64,000 nt of DNA from [Synechococcus] sp. NIES-970 (GCA_002356215.1 AP017959.1:620001-684000); one strand, 5' to 3'; shown: positions 1 through 8,494, counted from the first letter of the stretch. Notes: generated by a model from the sequence alone, not told the origin. Translations and numbers: made by a program.

Positions 1-1
1 T

Positions 2-784
2 TTCCGGGAGCGAGAAATGATCTATGACCTCTGGGAAGCTGCTACGGGGATGCGCTTGATCAACAACAACTATTTCCGCATCGGTGGAGTTGCGGTGGAT
101 CTGCCCTATGGCTGGAACGACAAATGTCTTGATTTTTGTGACTATTTTGATCCGAAAATCGATGAATACGAGAAGTTGATCACCAACAACCCCATTTTCC
201 GCCGCCGTGTCCAAGGGGTCGGTACAATCACCCGTGAAGAAGCAATCAATTGGAGTTTGTCGGGGCCGATGCTGCGTGCCTCTGGGGTAAAGTGGGATCT
301 GCGTAAAGTCGACCACTACGAATGCTACGACGATTTTGATTGGGATGTGCAGTGGGAAACCGCCGGGGATTGTTTTGCCCGTTACCTGGTGCGAATTCGC
401 GAAATGCGCGAATCGGTAAAAATTATCCGCCAAGCCCTCAAGGGGATGCCTGGCGGTGCTTACGAAAACCTCGAAGCCAAGCGGATGTTGGAAGGGAAGA
501 AATCGGAATGGAATGGTTTTGATTATCAGTACATTGCCAAGAAAGTAGCGCCCACCTTCAAAATTCCCGCCGGGGAGCATTATGTACGCCTAGAGAGCGG
601 TAAAGGGGAAGTGGGCATCTTTATCCAGGGCAATGACAACGTATTCCCCTGGCGTTGGAAAATCCGTTCGGCAGATTTTAACAATTTGCAGATTCTCCCC
701 CACCTCCTCAAAGGGGTTAAGGTGGCGGATATTATGGCGATCCTCGGGAGTATCGATGTGATTATGGGTTCTGTGGATCGTTAA
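2..784 (+). CDS. ndhH: NAD(P)H-quinone oxidoreductase subunit H, 3' part (NdhH)
   Basis: The reading frame is already open at base 2 and ends with TAA at 784, giving the last 260 residues of a protein that is normally about 394 residues long. The text around [16 protein letters not shown] and [14 protein letters not shown], and the C-terminal [17 protein letters not shown], is typical of the 49-kDa/NuoD family. NdhH belongs to the hydrophilic connecting arm of cyanobacterial NDH-1, which takes electrons from ferredoxin to plastoquinone for cyclic flow, respiration and CO2 uptake. The N-terminal third lies outside the window. A strong hairpin with a T-run follows at once, so ndhH is probably the last gene of its transcript. 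Confidence 0.97.
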   Translation, partial: FREREMIYDLWEAATGMRLINNNYFRIGGVAVDLPYGWNDKCLDFCDYFDPKIDEYEKLITNNPIFRRRVQGVGTITREEAINWSLSGPMLRASGVKWDLRKVDHYECYDDFDWDVQWETAGDCFARYLVRIREMRESVKIIRQALKGMPGGAYENLEAKRMLEGKKSEWNGFDYQYIAKKVAPTFKIPAGEHYVRLESGKGEVGIFIQGNDNVFPWRWKIRSADFNNLQILPHLLKGVKVADIMAILGSIDVIMGSVDR

Positions 785-807
785 CTATTACCTTTGAAAA
801 AGTTGAA

Positions 808-833
808 GGAGGGCGATCGCCCTCCCTTTTTTT
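808..833 (+). terminator. Rho-independent terminator of ndhH built on a HIP1 palindrome
   Basis: An 18-nt perfect palindrome, GGAGGGCGATCGCCCTCC, lies at 808-825, 24 bases after the ndhH stop, and is followed by C and seven T. The centre is the HIP1 octamer. With a GATC loop it gives a 7-bp GC-rich stem, a good intrinsic terminator. Confidence 0.75.
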
Positions 834-865
834 GTTTGTATTGTCTGTAAAAATTGGGAAAAAAA

Positions 866-1504
866 ATGACGATCGCCCCGTTAGAAAGTTTAGAGTTTGC
901 CAACTGCCCGCCGGAGACGGCGCAATATTTGGTGGTGATGCTCCATGGTTGGGGAGCCAACTACCATGACCTCAAACCCTTGGCGCGGATGCTAGAGCTG
1001 CCTCACTGCCGCTTTTTATTTCCCAACGCCCCTTTTCCCCATTTCCAGAGTCCCCTGGGCCGGGCCTGGTACGCCCTGGAACGGGAAGATTTTCGAGGGT
1101 TACCGGAATCTCGCGATCGCCTCTTTAGTTGGTTAAATAATCTTGTGGCAATGACGGGGATTCCCCCAGAACGGACGGCGATGATTGGCTTTTCCCAGGG
1201 GGGCGCGATGACCCTAGATGTGGGTTTGCAGTTTAATTTTGCGGCTCTCTGTAGCTGTAGCGGCTATCTCCATTACGATCCAAGCGCTCAACCAGAAAAA
1301 GAATATCCGCCAACTTTGCTGATCCATGGCAGCCAAGATCCGGTGGTCCCCATCCAGGCGGCGCACCAAGCAAAAACTCAATTACATCAAGTGGGGGTGC
1401 CGCTGGAGTATTTTGAATTTTCCGGGGGCCATGAAATTCCGGCGATCGCCCTGACGCAGATGACCCAGTTTTTGCAACAACATCTCCTCGAAAAGAAAAT
1501 CTAG
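866..1504 (+). CDS. Alpha/beta hydrolase, carboxylesterase/phospholipase type
   Basis: This 212-residue serine hydrolase resembles the small carboxylesterase/phospholipase family (COG0400). LVVMLHGWGAN supplies the oxyanion-hole region, GFSQGG is the nucleophile elbow with Ser110, HGSQDPVVP carries the acid and GGHEIP the catalytic His near the C terminus. No signal peptide is seen, so it should be cytosolic. The substrate cannot be read from the sequence. I chose ATG 866; a TTG at 854 would add four residues (MGKK) without a better ribosome site. Its TAG stop overlaps the stop of the convergent transporter gene in the shared tetranucleotide CTAG. Confidence 0.85.
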   Translation: MTIAPLESLEFANCPPETAQYLVVMLHGWGANYHDLKPLARMLELPHCRFLFPNAPFPHFQSPLGRAWYALEREDFRGLPESRDRLFSWLNNLVAMTGIPPERTAMIGFSQGGAMTLDVGLQFNFAALCSCSGYLHYDPSAQPEKEYPPTLLIHGSQDPVVPIQAAHQAKTQLHQVGVPLEYFEFSGGHEIPAIALTQMTQFLQQHLLEKKI

Positions 1505-2520
1505 GGTTGCTTGCCAGTCTCGACGGGAATTTTCGAAGCTTTGGACGGAGCAACCGTTTTTTCTACCATTGGATCGGTAAACCAAGTCGCGATTTTTTCC
1601 CGCTGGTTAATCAAATAAATGCTCACCAGAGTGAGGCCAACCCCAAACCACTGGAGAGTACTCAATTCTTCTCCCAGGAGTAAATTGCCAAAAATCAGGG
1701 CAAAAACAGGTGTGAGAAAAGTGAGGGCGCTGAGGCTCGTTAAATTACCCTCGGAAGCCAGGTAGAAAAATAAACCATAGGCGATCGCACTCCCAAAAAC
1801 TGCCGCATAGGCCAGCTCCCACCAACCCGTCGTATTGATAAATTGCCATTGCAATGTTTCCAGTTGGTCCGAAGCGATAAACAGTGGAATGCCGCCGAGA
1901 ACCATATGCCAGCCCGTCGCCATGACCGGATCAGCATGGCGGCTCACATAGCGAATGAGAATTGTCCCCACCGCCATCGATAGAGACGCACCCAACATCA
2001 ATACTTCGCCGCTCACCTCTAGGCTATCCCACTGGAAAAAGGAAAAATCTCCATGCGCCACCGCAAAAATCCACGCATCGGGAATACCAATTAAACTGAT
2101 TCCGGCAATCCCAAAACCCAAGCCGAGCCAACCCCACAGGCCAATCACTTCTCCAAATAGCCAACTGGATAACAAAGCCACCGCTAATGGTTGGGAGTCA
2201 ATCATCACCGACCCTAAACCTGCCCCTGTTTTCACCAAGCCCTCGGCGAGAAAACCTTGGAACATGAGGCCATCAACCAACGCAAACAGCGCAATCCAGA
2301 GCCAACCTTTGGGGGAAATGTGGCGATCGCGTCCCGACAGTAGCCCAAACAAGAGAACCAGTAATCCAGCTGGCATTAAACGCAATCCCGCGAGGAACAG
2401 AGGCGTCGTTTGGGGCATCACCCCTTTCATGGCGACCATGGCTGTCCCCCAGAGAAAAAAGGGAGCGATGAGCACGAGCGGCAGTTGGCTAAAGCTTGAC
2501 TTCGAGAGATTAGGGGCCAT
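1501..2520 (-). CDS. EamA/DMT-family transporter
   Basis: A 339-residue membrane protein with about ten hydrophobic segments in two repeated halves, as in the drug/metabolite transporter superfamily (RhaT/EamA). It opens with LPLVLIAPFFLWGTAMVAMKGVMPQ, the usual first EamA segment with its W-G near the start. The second half has the matching LSALTFLTPVFALIFGNLLLGE signature. A polar tail of about 30 residues follows the last segment. Such proteins export amino acids, metabolites or drugs across the plasma membrane; the substrate is unknown here. It converges on the esterase gene with overlapping stop codons, leaving no room for a terminator between them. Confidence 0.88.
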   Translation of the reverse strand: MAPNLSKSSFSQLPLVLIAPFFLWGTAMVAMKGVMPQTTPLFLAGLRLMPAGLLVLLFGLLSGRDRHISPKGWLWIALFALVDGLMFQGFLAEGLVKTGAGLGSVMIDSQPLAVALLSSWLFGEVIGLWGWLGLGFGIAGISLIGIPDAWIFAVAHGDFSFFQWDSLEVSGEVLMLGASLSMAVGTILIRYVSRHADPVMATGWHMVLGGIPLFIASDQLETLQWQFINTTGWWELAYAAVFGSAIAYGLFFYLASEGNLTSLSALTFLTPVFALIFGNLLLGEELSTLQWFGVGLTLVSIYLINQREKIATWFTDPMVEKTVAPSKASKIPVETGKQP

Positions 2521-2771
2521 AAATTCGCGGCGGCGGTGAAGACTCAGTTCGATGTGTCGTAATGTTAAGCATAGGGGAAATTTATCCAGTTTGCTGTCTT
2601 TTCTCCGACAGTTCTGTGGTTAGTTCCAGCGCTTTCTGAGAAAAAATCAGCTTAATTCTCTCCAAAAAGCACAGTGAGGCCGGAAGAATCAGTTAGCATA
2701 GAAAATTAGTGCCCTAAACCCTGAACCGAGTGGGCCTCTGTTTACCTCTTCTCTATTGAACAAAAATCCCT

Positions 2772-3590
2772 ATGGTGTGGCCTTTTCCTCCAAAAACCCG
2801 TAAACAAATTGCCCGCATTGAAATCACCGGGGCGATCGCCGCTGATACCCGGAAGCGAGTCCTCAAGGCCCTCGAAGAAGTTGAAGAAAAAAAATATCCT
2901 GCTCTCTTGTTACGTATCGACTCCCCTGGGGGGACGGTGGGTGATTCCCAAGAAATTTATTACGCCCTGAAAAAACTCCAGAAAAAGACAAAAATTATCG
3001 CCAGTTTCGGTAATATTTCCGCCTCTGGTGGGGTCTATATTGGCATGGGCGCCCAGCACATCGTCGCGAACCCCGGCACCATCACAGGCAGTATCGGTGT
3101 CATTTTACGGGGTAACAATTTAGAGCGTCTCCTCGAAAAAGTCGGTGTTTCTTTTAAAGTGATTAAATCCGGCCCCTACAAAGATATTTTGTCCTTTGAC
3201 CGGGAGCTGACCGAAGCCGAAGAGAAAATTCTCCAGGACATGATCGATATTAGCTATGGCCAGTTTGTGAAAACTGTTGCTGAGGCCCGTAATCTAGAAG
3301 TCGAGACAGTCAAAACCTTTGCTGATGGCCGCATTTTTACAGGCGAACAAGCAAAAGAACTGGGGGTTGTCGATCGCCTCGGTACCGAAGAAGACGCCCG
3401 TATCTGGGCTGCAGAGCTTGCAGGTTTAGACCCAGAAAAGGCAGAATGTCGCACCATCGAAGAACCCAGACCCCTTGTCAGCCGCCTCCTTAGTCGTAGT
3501 CAATTGAGTTCTCCCATGGGAAGAACCCTGAATTGGGTAGAATTTGAACTGGCAACGGCGGGACAACCCCTGTGGCTCTATCGACCCTGA
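2772..3590 (+). CDS. sppA: Signal peptide peptidase SppA, short form
   Basis: This 272-residue serine protease of the S49 family has a single protease domain, like the short SppA of Gram-positive bacteria and unlike the double-length E. coli enzyme. The nucleophile motif is ASGGVYIG and the catalytic Lys is in SGPYKDILSFDREL, matching the Ser/Lys dyad known for the family. LLRIDSPGGTVGDS is the other conserved block. There is no convincing N-terminal membrane segment after MVWPFPPKTRKQ, so it may be soluble or peripheral. Known roles are digestion of cleaved signal peptides and, in cyanobacteria, light-stress turnover of antenna proteins. The aroH gene follows 44 bases downstream and is probably co-transcribed. 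Confidence 0.92.
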   Translation: MVWPFPPKTRKQIARIEITGAIAADTRKRVLKALEEVEEKKYPALLLRIDSPGGTVGDSQEIYYALKKLQKKTKIIASFGNISASGGVYIGMGAQHIVANPGTITGSIGVILRGNNLERLLEKVGVSFKVIKSGPYKDILSFDRELTEAEEKILQDMIDISYGQFVKTVAEARNLEVETVKTFADGRIFTGEQAKELGVVDRLGTEEDARIWAAELAGLDPEKAECRTIEEPRPLVSRLLSRSQLSSPMGRTLNWVEFELATAGQPLWLYRP

Positions 3591-3634
3591 TTGATTGATA
3601 AAATTTTGTGATGCTTGAGGCGGAGGAAAACAAC

Positions 3635-4024
3635 GTGGACTGGAAGGTGCGGGCCATTCGAGGCGCAATTACGGCAACGGCCAACACAAAAGAGGCGATC
3701 GCCGATGCGGTGCGAGAACTCCTCGATGACATTGAGGCCCGTAATCAACTAGACCCCGAAGAAATCATCAGCGTTGTGTTTACGACTACAGCAGATTTAG
3801 ACGCGATTTTCCCGGCGGCGATCGCCCGGCAACGGCCCAATTGGGATAATGTCCCTCTTCTAGATGTGCAACAAATGGCGGTCCAGGGCAGCCTCCCCCG
3901 GTGTGTACGGGTTCTCATCCATCTCAACACCCCTAAACCCCAAGCTGAAATGTATCACTCCTATCTCCGCCATGCCCAAAATCTGCGCCCCGATTGGCAT
4001 CTGGCTCAGGTGGCGGGTCGGTAA
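3635..4024 (+). CDS. aroH: Chorismate mutase, AroH type
   Basis: A 129-residue monofunctional chorismate mutase of the trimeric AroH class, which converts chorismate to prephenate for phenylalanine and tyrosine synthesis. The family pattern is clear: VRAIRGAIT near the N terminus, EEIISVVFTTTADLDAIFPA, and VPLLDVQQMAVQGSLPRCVRVLIH, with Arg and Glu active-site residues. I chose the GTG at 3635 because GGAGG at 3622-3626 sits eight bases before it and conservation begins directly afterwards with DWKVRAIRG. An upstream GTG at 3608 or ATG at 3611 would add eight or nine residues and would put the Shine-Dalgarno sequence inside the gene. It lies close behind sppA on the same strand. Confidence 0.92.
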   Translation: MDWKVRAIRGAITATANTKEAIADAVRELLDDIEARNQLDPEEIISVVFTTTADLDAIFPAAIARQRPNWDNVPLLDVQQMAVQGSLPRCVRVLIHLNTPKPQAEMYHSYLRHAQNLRPDWHLAQVAGR

Positions 4025-4356
4025 ATCGCCAATCAGCGGGAAAAATTTTTACTAATTTTTAATGTTAAATCCTGTTCTTGAAGAAGAAGGGCCTCACAGA
4101 TTATTGACAATTCCCATTCCAGGGCAATTGGTAGATAGCAATTAATTAAATAAAAATAAGCAACACGCCAATACTGGATTTTTCAATATATTTCATCCCA
4201 CAAAATCAAGGAACAAAGGAACTTAGGGACGGGATAAAATCGTCAGTATATATTTAGGTGCAATGGTAAGTGCATAAGTCCATATGTGCCGTAAGTATAA
4301 ATTACGAGCATATATTGCAATTTCATCCCAATTTTTTTCTACAACCTGTGAAGACA
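4025..4356. other. AT-rich intergenic region between aroH and the CsgG-like gene
   Basis: About 330 bases with no plausible reading frame of either strand. It is AT-rich. The words ATTTCATCCCA or TATTTCATCCCA appear twice, near 4190-4200 and near 4320-4330. It probably holds the promoter of the CsgG-like gene, but I cannot place one with confidence. Confidence 0.5.
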
Positions 4357-5145
4357 ATGAAAGCCAATCAATTTTTGACATCCATGGGCCGTTCGACAAC
4401 CCTGGCAGTGTTGGCCCTGACCCTGGGGCTCGGTAGTAACGAAGCATTAGCCCAAGTGCAACCGACTATTTCTGTACCGGAATTTAAAAATGAAACCAGT
4501 GGTAGTAATTGGTGGTGGTGGAATAACAGTGTTTCCCAAGAGTTAGCAGATGCTCTCAGTAATGAATTGACCGCCACGGGTAACTTTCGTGTTGTAGAGC
4601 GCCAAAATCTTGGCGCCGTTCTCTCAGAACAGGAACTCGCAGAACTGGGTATTGTTCGCCCAGAAACTGGCGCCCAACGGGGTCAAGTCACCGGCGCTCA
4701 GTATATCGTCCTCGGCCAGGTGACCTCCTATGAAGAAGGGGTACAGGAAGAGTCCACAGGTCTTGGAATTAGCGGGATTCGTATCGGTGGTTTCCGCATT
4801 GGTGGCGGTGGTCGTGGCTCAAGCGAAGAGGCCTATGTCGCCGTTGATCTCCGGGTTGTAGATTCGACGACTGGGGAGGTTGTTCATGCTCGCACCGTGG
4901 AAGGTCGCGCCACTTCTACCGAAAATTCTGGGGGCGCAACGGCTAGCTTTGCTGGCATTAACCTCGGTGGCGATCGCACGGCCACAAATCGCGCCCCCGT
5001 GGGCCAGGCACTCCGTGCTGCCCTTATTGAAGCAACCGATTATCTCAGTTGTGTGATGGTAGAACAGGATGGTTGTCTTGCGACCTACCAGGCCCGGGAT
5101 GATCGCCGCCGCGAAAATACCCGGAGCATCCTGGACCTAGACTAG
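4357..5145 (+). CDS. Secreted CsgG/HfaB-family protein
   Basis: A 262-residue protein with a clear signal peptide; its hydrophobic core is in LAVLALTLGLGSNEALAQ and a likely signal peptidase I site follows ALAQ. The mature part has the CsgG-type pattern: SVPEFKNET, VSQELADALSNELTATGNFRVVERQNL, GAQYIVLGQVTSYEEG, and VAVDLRVVDSTTGEVVHARTVEG. CsgG forms the curli secretion pore in enterobacteria. Here there is no lipobox Cys and no curli gene nearby, so a periplasmic or cell-surface role is all that can be inferred. A glycine-rich stretch (IGGFRIGGGGRGSS) interrupts the domain. I chose ATG 4357 because the signal peptide starts there; an upstream ATG would precede it with a poorly hydrophobic extension. 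Confidence 0.82.
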   Translation: MKANQFLTSMGRSTTLAVLALTLGLGSNEALAQVQPTISVPEFKNETSGSNWWWWNNSVSQELADALSNELTATGNFRVVERQNLGAVLSEQELAELGIVRPETGAQRGQVTGAQYIVLGQVTSYEEGVQEESTGLGISGIRIGGFRIGGGGRGSSEEAYVAVDLRVVDSTTGEVVHARTVEGRATSTENSGGATASFAGINLGGDRTATNRAPVGQALRAALIEATDYLSCVMVEQDGCLATYQARDDRRRENTRSILDLD

Positions 5146-5181
5146 GATTAAACACCAAACATCCAAAGCAAAAGTATCTGT

Positions 5182-5210
5182 AATCAGCTATTTCAGCTGA
5201 TTCTTTTTTT
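5182..5210 (+). terminator. Terminator after the CsgG-like gene
   Basis: An 8-bp stem (AATCAGCT at 5182-5189 and AGCTGATT at 5195-5202) with the loop ATTTC is followed by C and seven T. It lies 36 bases after the stop codon, so the CsgG-like gene is probably monocistronic. Confidence 0.8.
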
Positions 5211-5335
5211 GGAAAACAAAAGTACTATTTGTTGGCATTCTTGAATCTGTTGAAATTAACGCCTATAATGAGAATCAAATAGTTTCTGTATCAAAAGTAA
5301 CTAAATCAAATTTTTCTTAAAGGGAGTTTAAGGTT

Positions 5336-5482
5336 ATGCGGATGCGCAAAGAGAAAAATGAGACCCTCCGGGCGATGGAACGGGTTTGGGCAAGACATGT
5401 CCTCAAGCAGCAGACAACCCAAGGCCAACCGACGGAAGCCATTAGAGAAGCAAAAGAAATCCTCAATGAATACGGCGAATAA
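5336..5482 (+). CDS. Small 48-residue hypothetical protein
   Basis: A short reading frame from ATG 5336 to TAA 5482 encodes a very polar protein of 48 residues beginning MRMRKEKNETLRAMERVW and ending EAIREAKEILNEYGE. Support for it being real comes from the GGGAG upstream (5323-5327), a terminator 27 bases after the stop, and its strongly amphipathic, charged helical character. I do not recognise a family. It has no Cys, membrane segment or signal peptide. It could be a small regulatory or adaptor protein, but no function is claimed. It stands alone between two terminators, so it has its own promoter. Confidence 0.6.
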   Translation: MRMRKEKNETLRAMERVWARHVLKQQTTQGQPTEAIREAKEILNEYGE

Positions 5483-5508
5483 AGCTTTAAAGGAATGTTT
5501 CCTCAGCA

Positions 5509-5536
5509 GGGCATGTGCAACGACATGCCCTTTTTT
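5509..5536 (+). terminator. Terminator after the 48-residue gene
   Basis: A perfect 8-bp stem (GGGCATGT at 5509-5516, ACATGCCC at 5523-5530) with a 6-base loop is followed by six T. It faces the end of the convergent GNAT gene and serves the plus strand only. Confidence 0.85.
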
Positions 5537-5542
5537 AATTGA

Positions 5543-6391
5543 TTAACCCAGTTCAAAGCTAGTCACACCGAAGATATTTGCCAGGGGAATCGTTGGGGGC
5601 GTTTGGGTATACATTCGCGCTGTTTCAAAAACAGGTTGCATGTGATGACGTTGAGCCAAGGCGATCGCCTCAGGGTTAATCATGGGCACATCAAGGAATA
5701 ATTCACTACTAGCAGGAATGCTGCCTTTGAGGGCGAGAAAAAGACTTTCTGCAATTTTAGGATTGTTGGCAAACAGAGGGCCGATCTTATAACCCTGACG
5801 GCAGGGACGGACCATGCCATAACCCGTAATTTCAGAACCATTGACCATGGCCCAGGTAGTACTATGCGGTTGCTGGAGCCAAGATTTTAAAAAAGTGTGG
5901 CGATCGCCCGGAAAGAACCGCTGATCATAGGCACAGATTTTTTCGATTTCTATGGCAGCAAGGGGTTTTAAAGGGAGATTTTCGGGCATCTCACCACCGC
6001 CAACCCCGCTGTAGCGCACATTGTTATAGGCTAGGGTGAAACCAGACTTTTTGTAATTTTCCTGCTGGGCTACCACCCCATCGAGTCCCACATTGCGACC
6101 TGCGACGGAGGCCATGGCTGCCTGCCAAATTTTCCAGCCATAACCTTGACCGCGATATGCTGGTTTGACGATGTAGAAACCGATAAACGCAAAATCTGGG
6201 GCATATTTCACCGCTGAGATGGCGGCGATCGCCTCCCCATTGAGCAGACCGACGAAAAATCCTGTCGGATCCGCTGCATAGAAGCTAGTTGCGTCCTGTA
6301 GACCAGGATTCCAGCCTTCCTGAGCTGCCCACTCCACTGCCAAATCCAACTCTGCCCGGGTCATTATTCTAATGTCGTAGGTTCCGGCCAT
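5543..6391 (-). CDS. GNAT-family N-acetyltransferase
   Basis: A 282-residue protein with an N-terminal GNAT domain of about 130 residues. The acetyl-CoA pyrophosphate loop is visible as VKPAYRGQGYGWKIW (R-G-x-G-Y-G), and AISAVKYAPDFAFIGFYIV forms the preceding beta strands. The second half resembles the extra GNAT-like C-terminal domain seen in YitH-type acetyltransferases, with GYGMVRPCRQGYKIGPLFA. The acceptor substrate cannot be predicted. It is transcribed away from ureB and ends just beyond the terminator of the small gene. No signal peptide or membrane segment is seen. Confidence 0.85.
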   Translation of the reverse strand: MAGTYDIRIMTRAELDLAVEWAAQEGWNPGLQDATSFYAADPTGFFVGLLNGEAIAAISAVKYAPDFAFIGFYIVKPAYRGQGYGWKIWQAAMASVAGRNVGLDGVVAQQENYKKSGFTLAYNNVRYSGVGGGEMPENLPLKPLAAIEIEKICAYDQRFFPGDRHTFLKSWLQQPHSTTWAMVNGSEITGYGMVRPCRQGYKIGPLFANNPKIAESLFLALKGSIPASSELFLDVPMINPEAIALAQRHHMQPVFETARMYTQTPPTIPLANIFGVTSFELG

Positions 6392-6507
6392 GGCGATTGC
6401 CCTCTTGAAATTTTTTCAGTCTAGCCCGAATATTTTGACAACTTTTCGCTCTGTTGCATTTCCTGATAATTGCGTAGGATGGAGGCAGTTTTTGGAGGGA
6501 GATAGTA

Positions 6508-6816
6508 ATGATTCCAGGCGAACTGCGTCCCCAGACCGGGGACATCGAACTCAATGCGGGCCGCGAAACCAAGGTGATTACAGTGGCAAACACAGGCGAT
6601 CGCCCGATCCAGATTGGCTCCCACTTTCATTTTTTTGAAGTCAACCCAGCCCTTGCCTTTGACCGGGATACAGCGCGGGGTATGCGTCTGAATATTCCGG
6701 CAGGGACAGCGATTCGATTTGAACCGGGCGATGAAAAAGAAGTAGAATTGGTCGCCTTGGCGGGTCGCCGCCATGTGTATGGTTTGAACAATTTGGTAAA
6801 TGGAGCGTTGGATTAG
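6508..6816 (+). CDS. ureB: Urease subunit beta
   Basis: A 102-residue urease beta subunit, recognisable from [19 protein letters not shown] at the start, [20 protein letters not shown], and [20 protein letters not shown] near the end. Urease hydrolyses urea to ammonia and CO2 with a nickel centre held by the alpha subunit. The length matches the family and a good GGAGGGAG ribosome site precedes ATG 6508. The gamma and alpha subunits and the nickel chaperones are not in the window, so the urease genes are dispersed here, as known for several cyanobacteria. The sugar kinase ATG follows the TAG directly with no gap, so the two are probably translated from one message. Confidence 0.96.
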   Translation: MIPGELRPQTGDIELNAGRETKVITVANTGDRPIQIGSHFHFFEVNPALAFDRDTARGMRLNIPAGTAIRFEPGDEKEVELVALAGRRHVYGLNNLVNGALD

Positions 6817-7707
6817 ATGGGTGCAGTGATTGGGATTGACCTGGGGGGAACCGCCATTAAAGGGGGAAAATTTAGCCTTGATGGAGTTTGCTTAGCGGAA
6901 AAAATGGTGCCCACTCCGCAACCCAGTACCCCAACTGCTGTCGCTGAGGCGATCGCCCACCTTGTCAATGGACTCAACGCCGACGGAAGCTGTCGAGCGG
7001 TTGGCATTGGCATTCCTGGCCCCGTCGATGGCAGCGCTCGTATCGCCAAGGTCGCGATTAATCTCAGCGGCTGGCAAGATGTGCCCCTCGCCGCTTGGGT
7101 GGAGGAAAAAACAGGTCTGTCGACAACACTGAATAACGATGCCAACTGTGCCGGTCTTGGAGAAGCCTGGTTAGGGGCAGGGCGCGATCGCCAAAATTTA
7201 ATCCTGATTACCCTGGGGACTGGGGTCGGTGGGGCGATTATTCTTAATGGCCAACTGTTTACAGGGCACTACGGTGCAGCAGGAGAACTAGGACTCATCA
7301 CGCTCAATCCTGACGGTCCCCCCTGTAATAGTGGCAACAATGGTTCCTTTGAACAATATTGTTCGATCAATGGCGTTAAACGCATCTCTGGTAAAGATCC
7401 TGGAGAATTAGGTCAACTGGCCCAGGCGGGAGATGCGGCGGCGATCGCCCATTGGCAAACCTATGGCAAATTGCTCGGGGCTGGGCTCACTAGCTTGATT
7501 TATATTTTTACCCCCGAAATTGTGATCATTGGCGGCGGCATTAGTGCCAGCAGTGAATTTTTCTTGCCAGCGGCGATCGCCGAAATTGAGCGACGGGTCT
7601 TGCCCTCGTCGCGGGTGGACCTAGAAATCACCAAAGCCACCCTAGATAATAATGCGGGGATGGTCGGGGCCGCGAAACTGGCACTCCAACAGTTCAGTCT
7701 AGTTTAA
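6817..7707 (+). CDS. ROK-family sugar kinase (glucokinase-like)
   Basis: A 296-residue ROK-family kinase. IGIDLGGTAIKGG is the phosphate-1 loop, VGIGIPGPVDG and TLNNDANCAGLGEAWLGAG carry the catalytic Asp region, and LITLGTGVGGAIILNGQLFTG is the phosphate-2/sugar-binding block. Glucokinase is the likeliest activity, but N-acetylmannosamine or fructose kinases share the fold. The usual ROK zinc motif CxCGxxGCxE is degenerate: PPCNSGNNGSFEQ keeps only the first Cys. The gene starts at the base after the ureB stop, which suggests translational coupling, though the two functions are not obviously related. Confidence 0.86.
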   Translation: MGAVIGIDLGGTAIKGGKFSLDGVCLAEKMVPTPQPSTPTAVAEAIAHLVNGLNADGSCRAVGIGIPGPVDGSARIAKVAINLSGWQDVPLAAWVEEKTGLSTTLNNDANCAGLGEAWLGAGRDRQNLILITLGTGVGGAIILNGQLFTGHYGAAGELGLITLNPDGPPCNSGNNGSFEQYCSINGVKRISGKDPGELGQLAQAGDAAAIAHWQTYGKLLGAGLTSLIYIFTPEIVIIGGGISASSEFFLPAAIAEIERRVLPSSRVDLEITKATLDNNAGMVGAAKLALQQFSLV

Positions 7708-7830
7708 AAAATATCTACGATCAGTCTCTTTAGGGAAATAAAACGACCTGGTTATCAGGTGTTTTTTGACGGCGCCAAGAAATTTCCTTTAGGATAAAAC
7801 GAGTTTCTTTGCACCGTATGGGGTTTTGCT

Positions 7831-8418
7831 ATGGTGGGTCGAAAGCTCGCATTTAACCGTAATGCCGCCCTGGAAAAGGCGATGGAACTGTTCTGGGAAA
7901 AGGGTTACAGCGCCACAAGCCTTACGGAACTTCTAGACTACATGGGTATCCAGCGCCAAAGTTTGTACAACACCTTTGGCAATAAACACGATTTATTCCT
8001 AGAGGCGATCGCCTATTACGGCAAAGTCGCGGTGCGCCAACTGGAAGAACGCCTCAACTATTCCGCCTCGCCCCTCGATAATGTCCGTAATCTGTTCTAC
8101 CAGACCGCTGAAAACGCGAAAATCCTTGGTTGTCGGGGCTGCTTTGTCGTAAATGCCATGATTGAGCTGGCCCCCCATGACCCCCAGGTGGCGGCCCTCG
8201 TCGAACAAATTGCCCAAAAAGTCGAACGGGTTTTTGCCCAAACCCTCGATCAGGCGATCGCCAACGGTGAGCTTCCCGAAAATTTCGATAGCCCAAAAAC
8301 CGCCCGCTATCTTTACCACGTGCTGTTGGGTCTGAATACCCGTATTAAAGGCATTCCCAACCCTGAACATCTCAGAGAAACCCTCGATCTTGCCTTGCTA
8401 GTGTTGCAACCTCACTAA
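7831..8418 (+). CDS. TetR/AcrR-family transcriptional regulator
   Basis: A 195-residue regulator. The N-terminal helix-turn-helix spans roughly residues 10-55 (NAALEKAMELFWEKGYSATS, LLDYMGIQRQSLYNTFGNKHDLF), which is the TetR pattern. The C-terminal ligand and dimer domain contains ILGCRGCFVVNAMIELAPHD, as in the AcrR subgroup with TetR_C_6-like tails. The effector and targets are not visible. Neighbouring genes are the ROK kinase upstream on the same strand and the Bax-inhibitor gene convergent downstream. No obvious divergent target gene sits beside it. Confidence 0.88.
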   Translation: MVGRKLAFNRNAALEKAMELFWEKGYSATSLTELLDYMGIQRQSLYNTFGNKHDLFLEAIAYYGKVAVRQLEERLNYSASPLDNVRNLFYQTAENAKILGCRGCFVVNAMIELAPHDPQVAALVEQIAQKVERVFAQTLDQAIANGELPENFDSPKTARYLYHVLLGLNTRIKGIPNPEHLRETLDLALLVLQPH

Positions 8419-8494
8419 AAATCTCCCTGGCTTAATTACTTAGAACATCAACCAGAGAGCCTATTCTTCCTTAGGAGGAGCTGGAGGGGAACCC

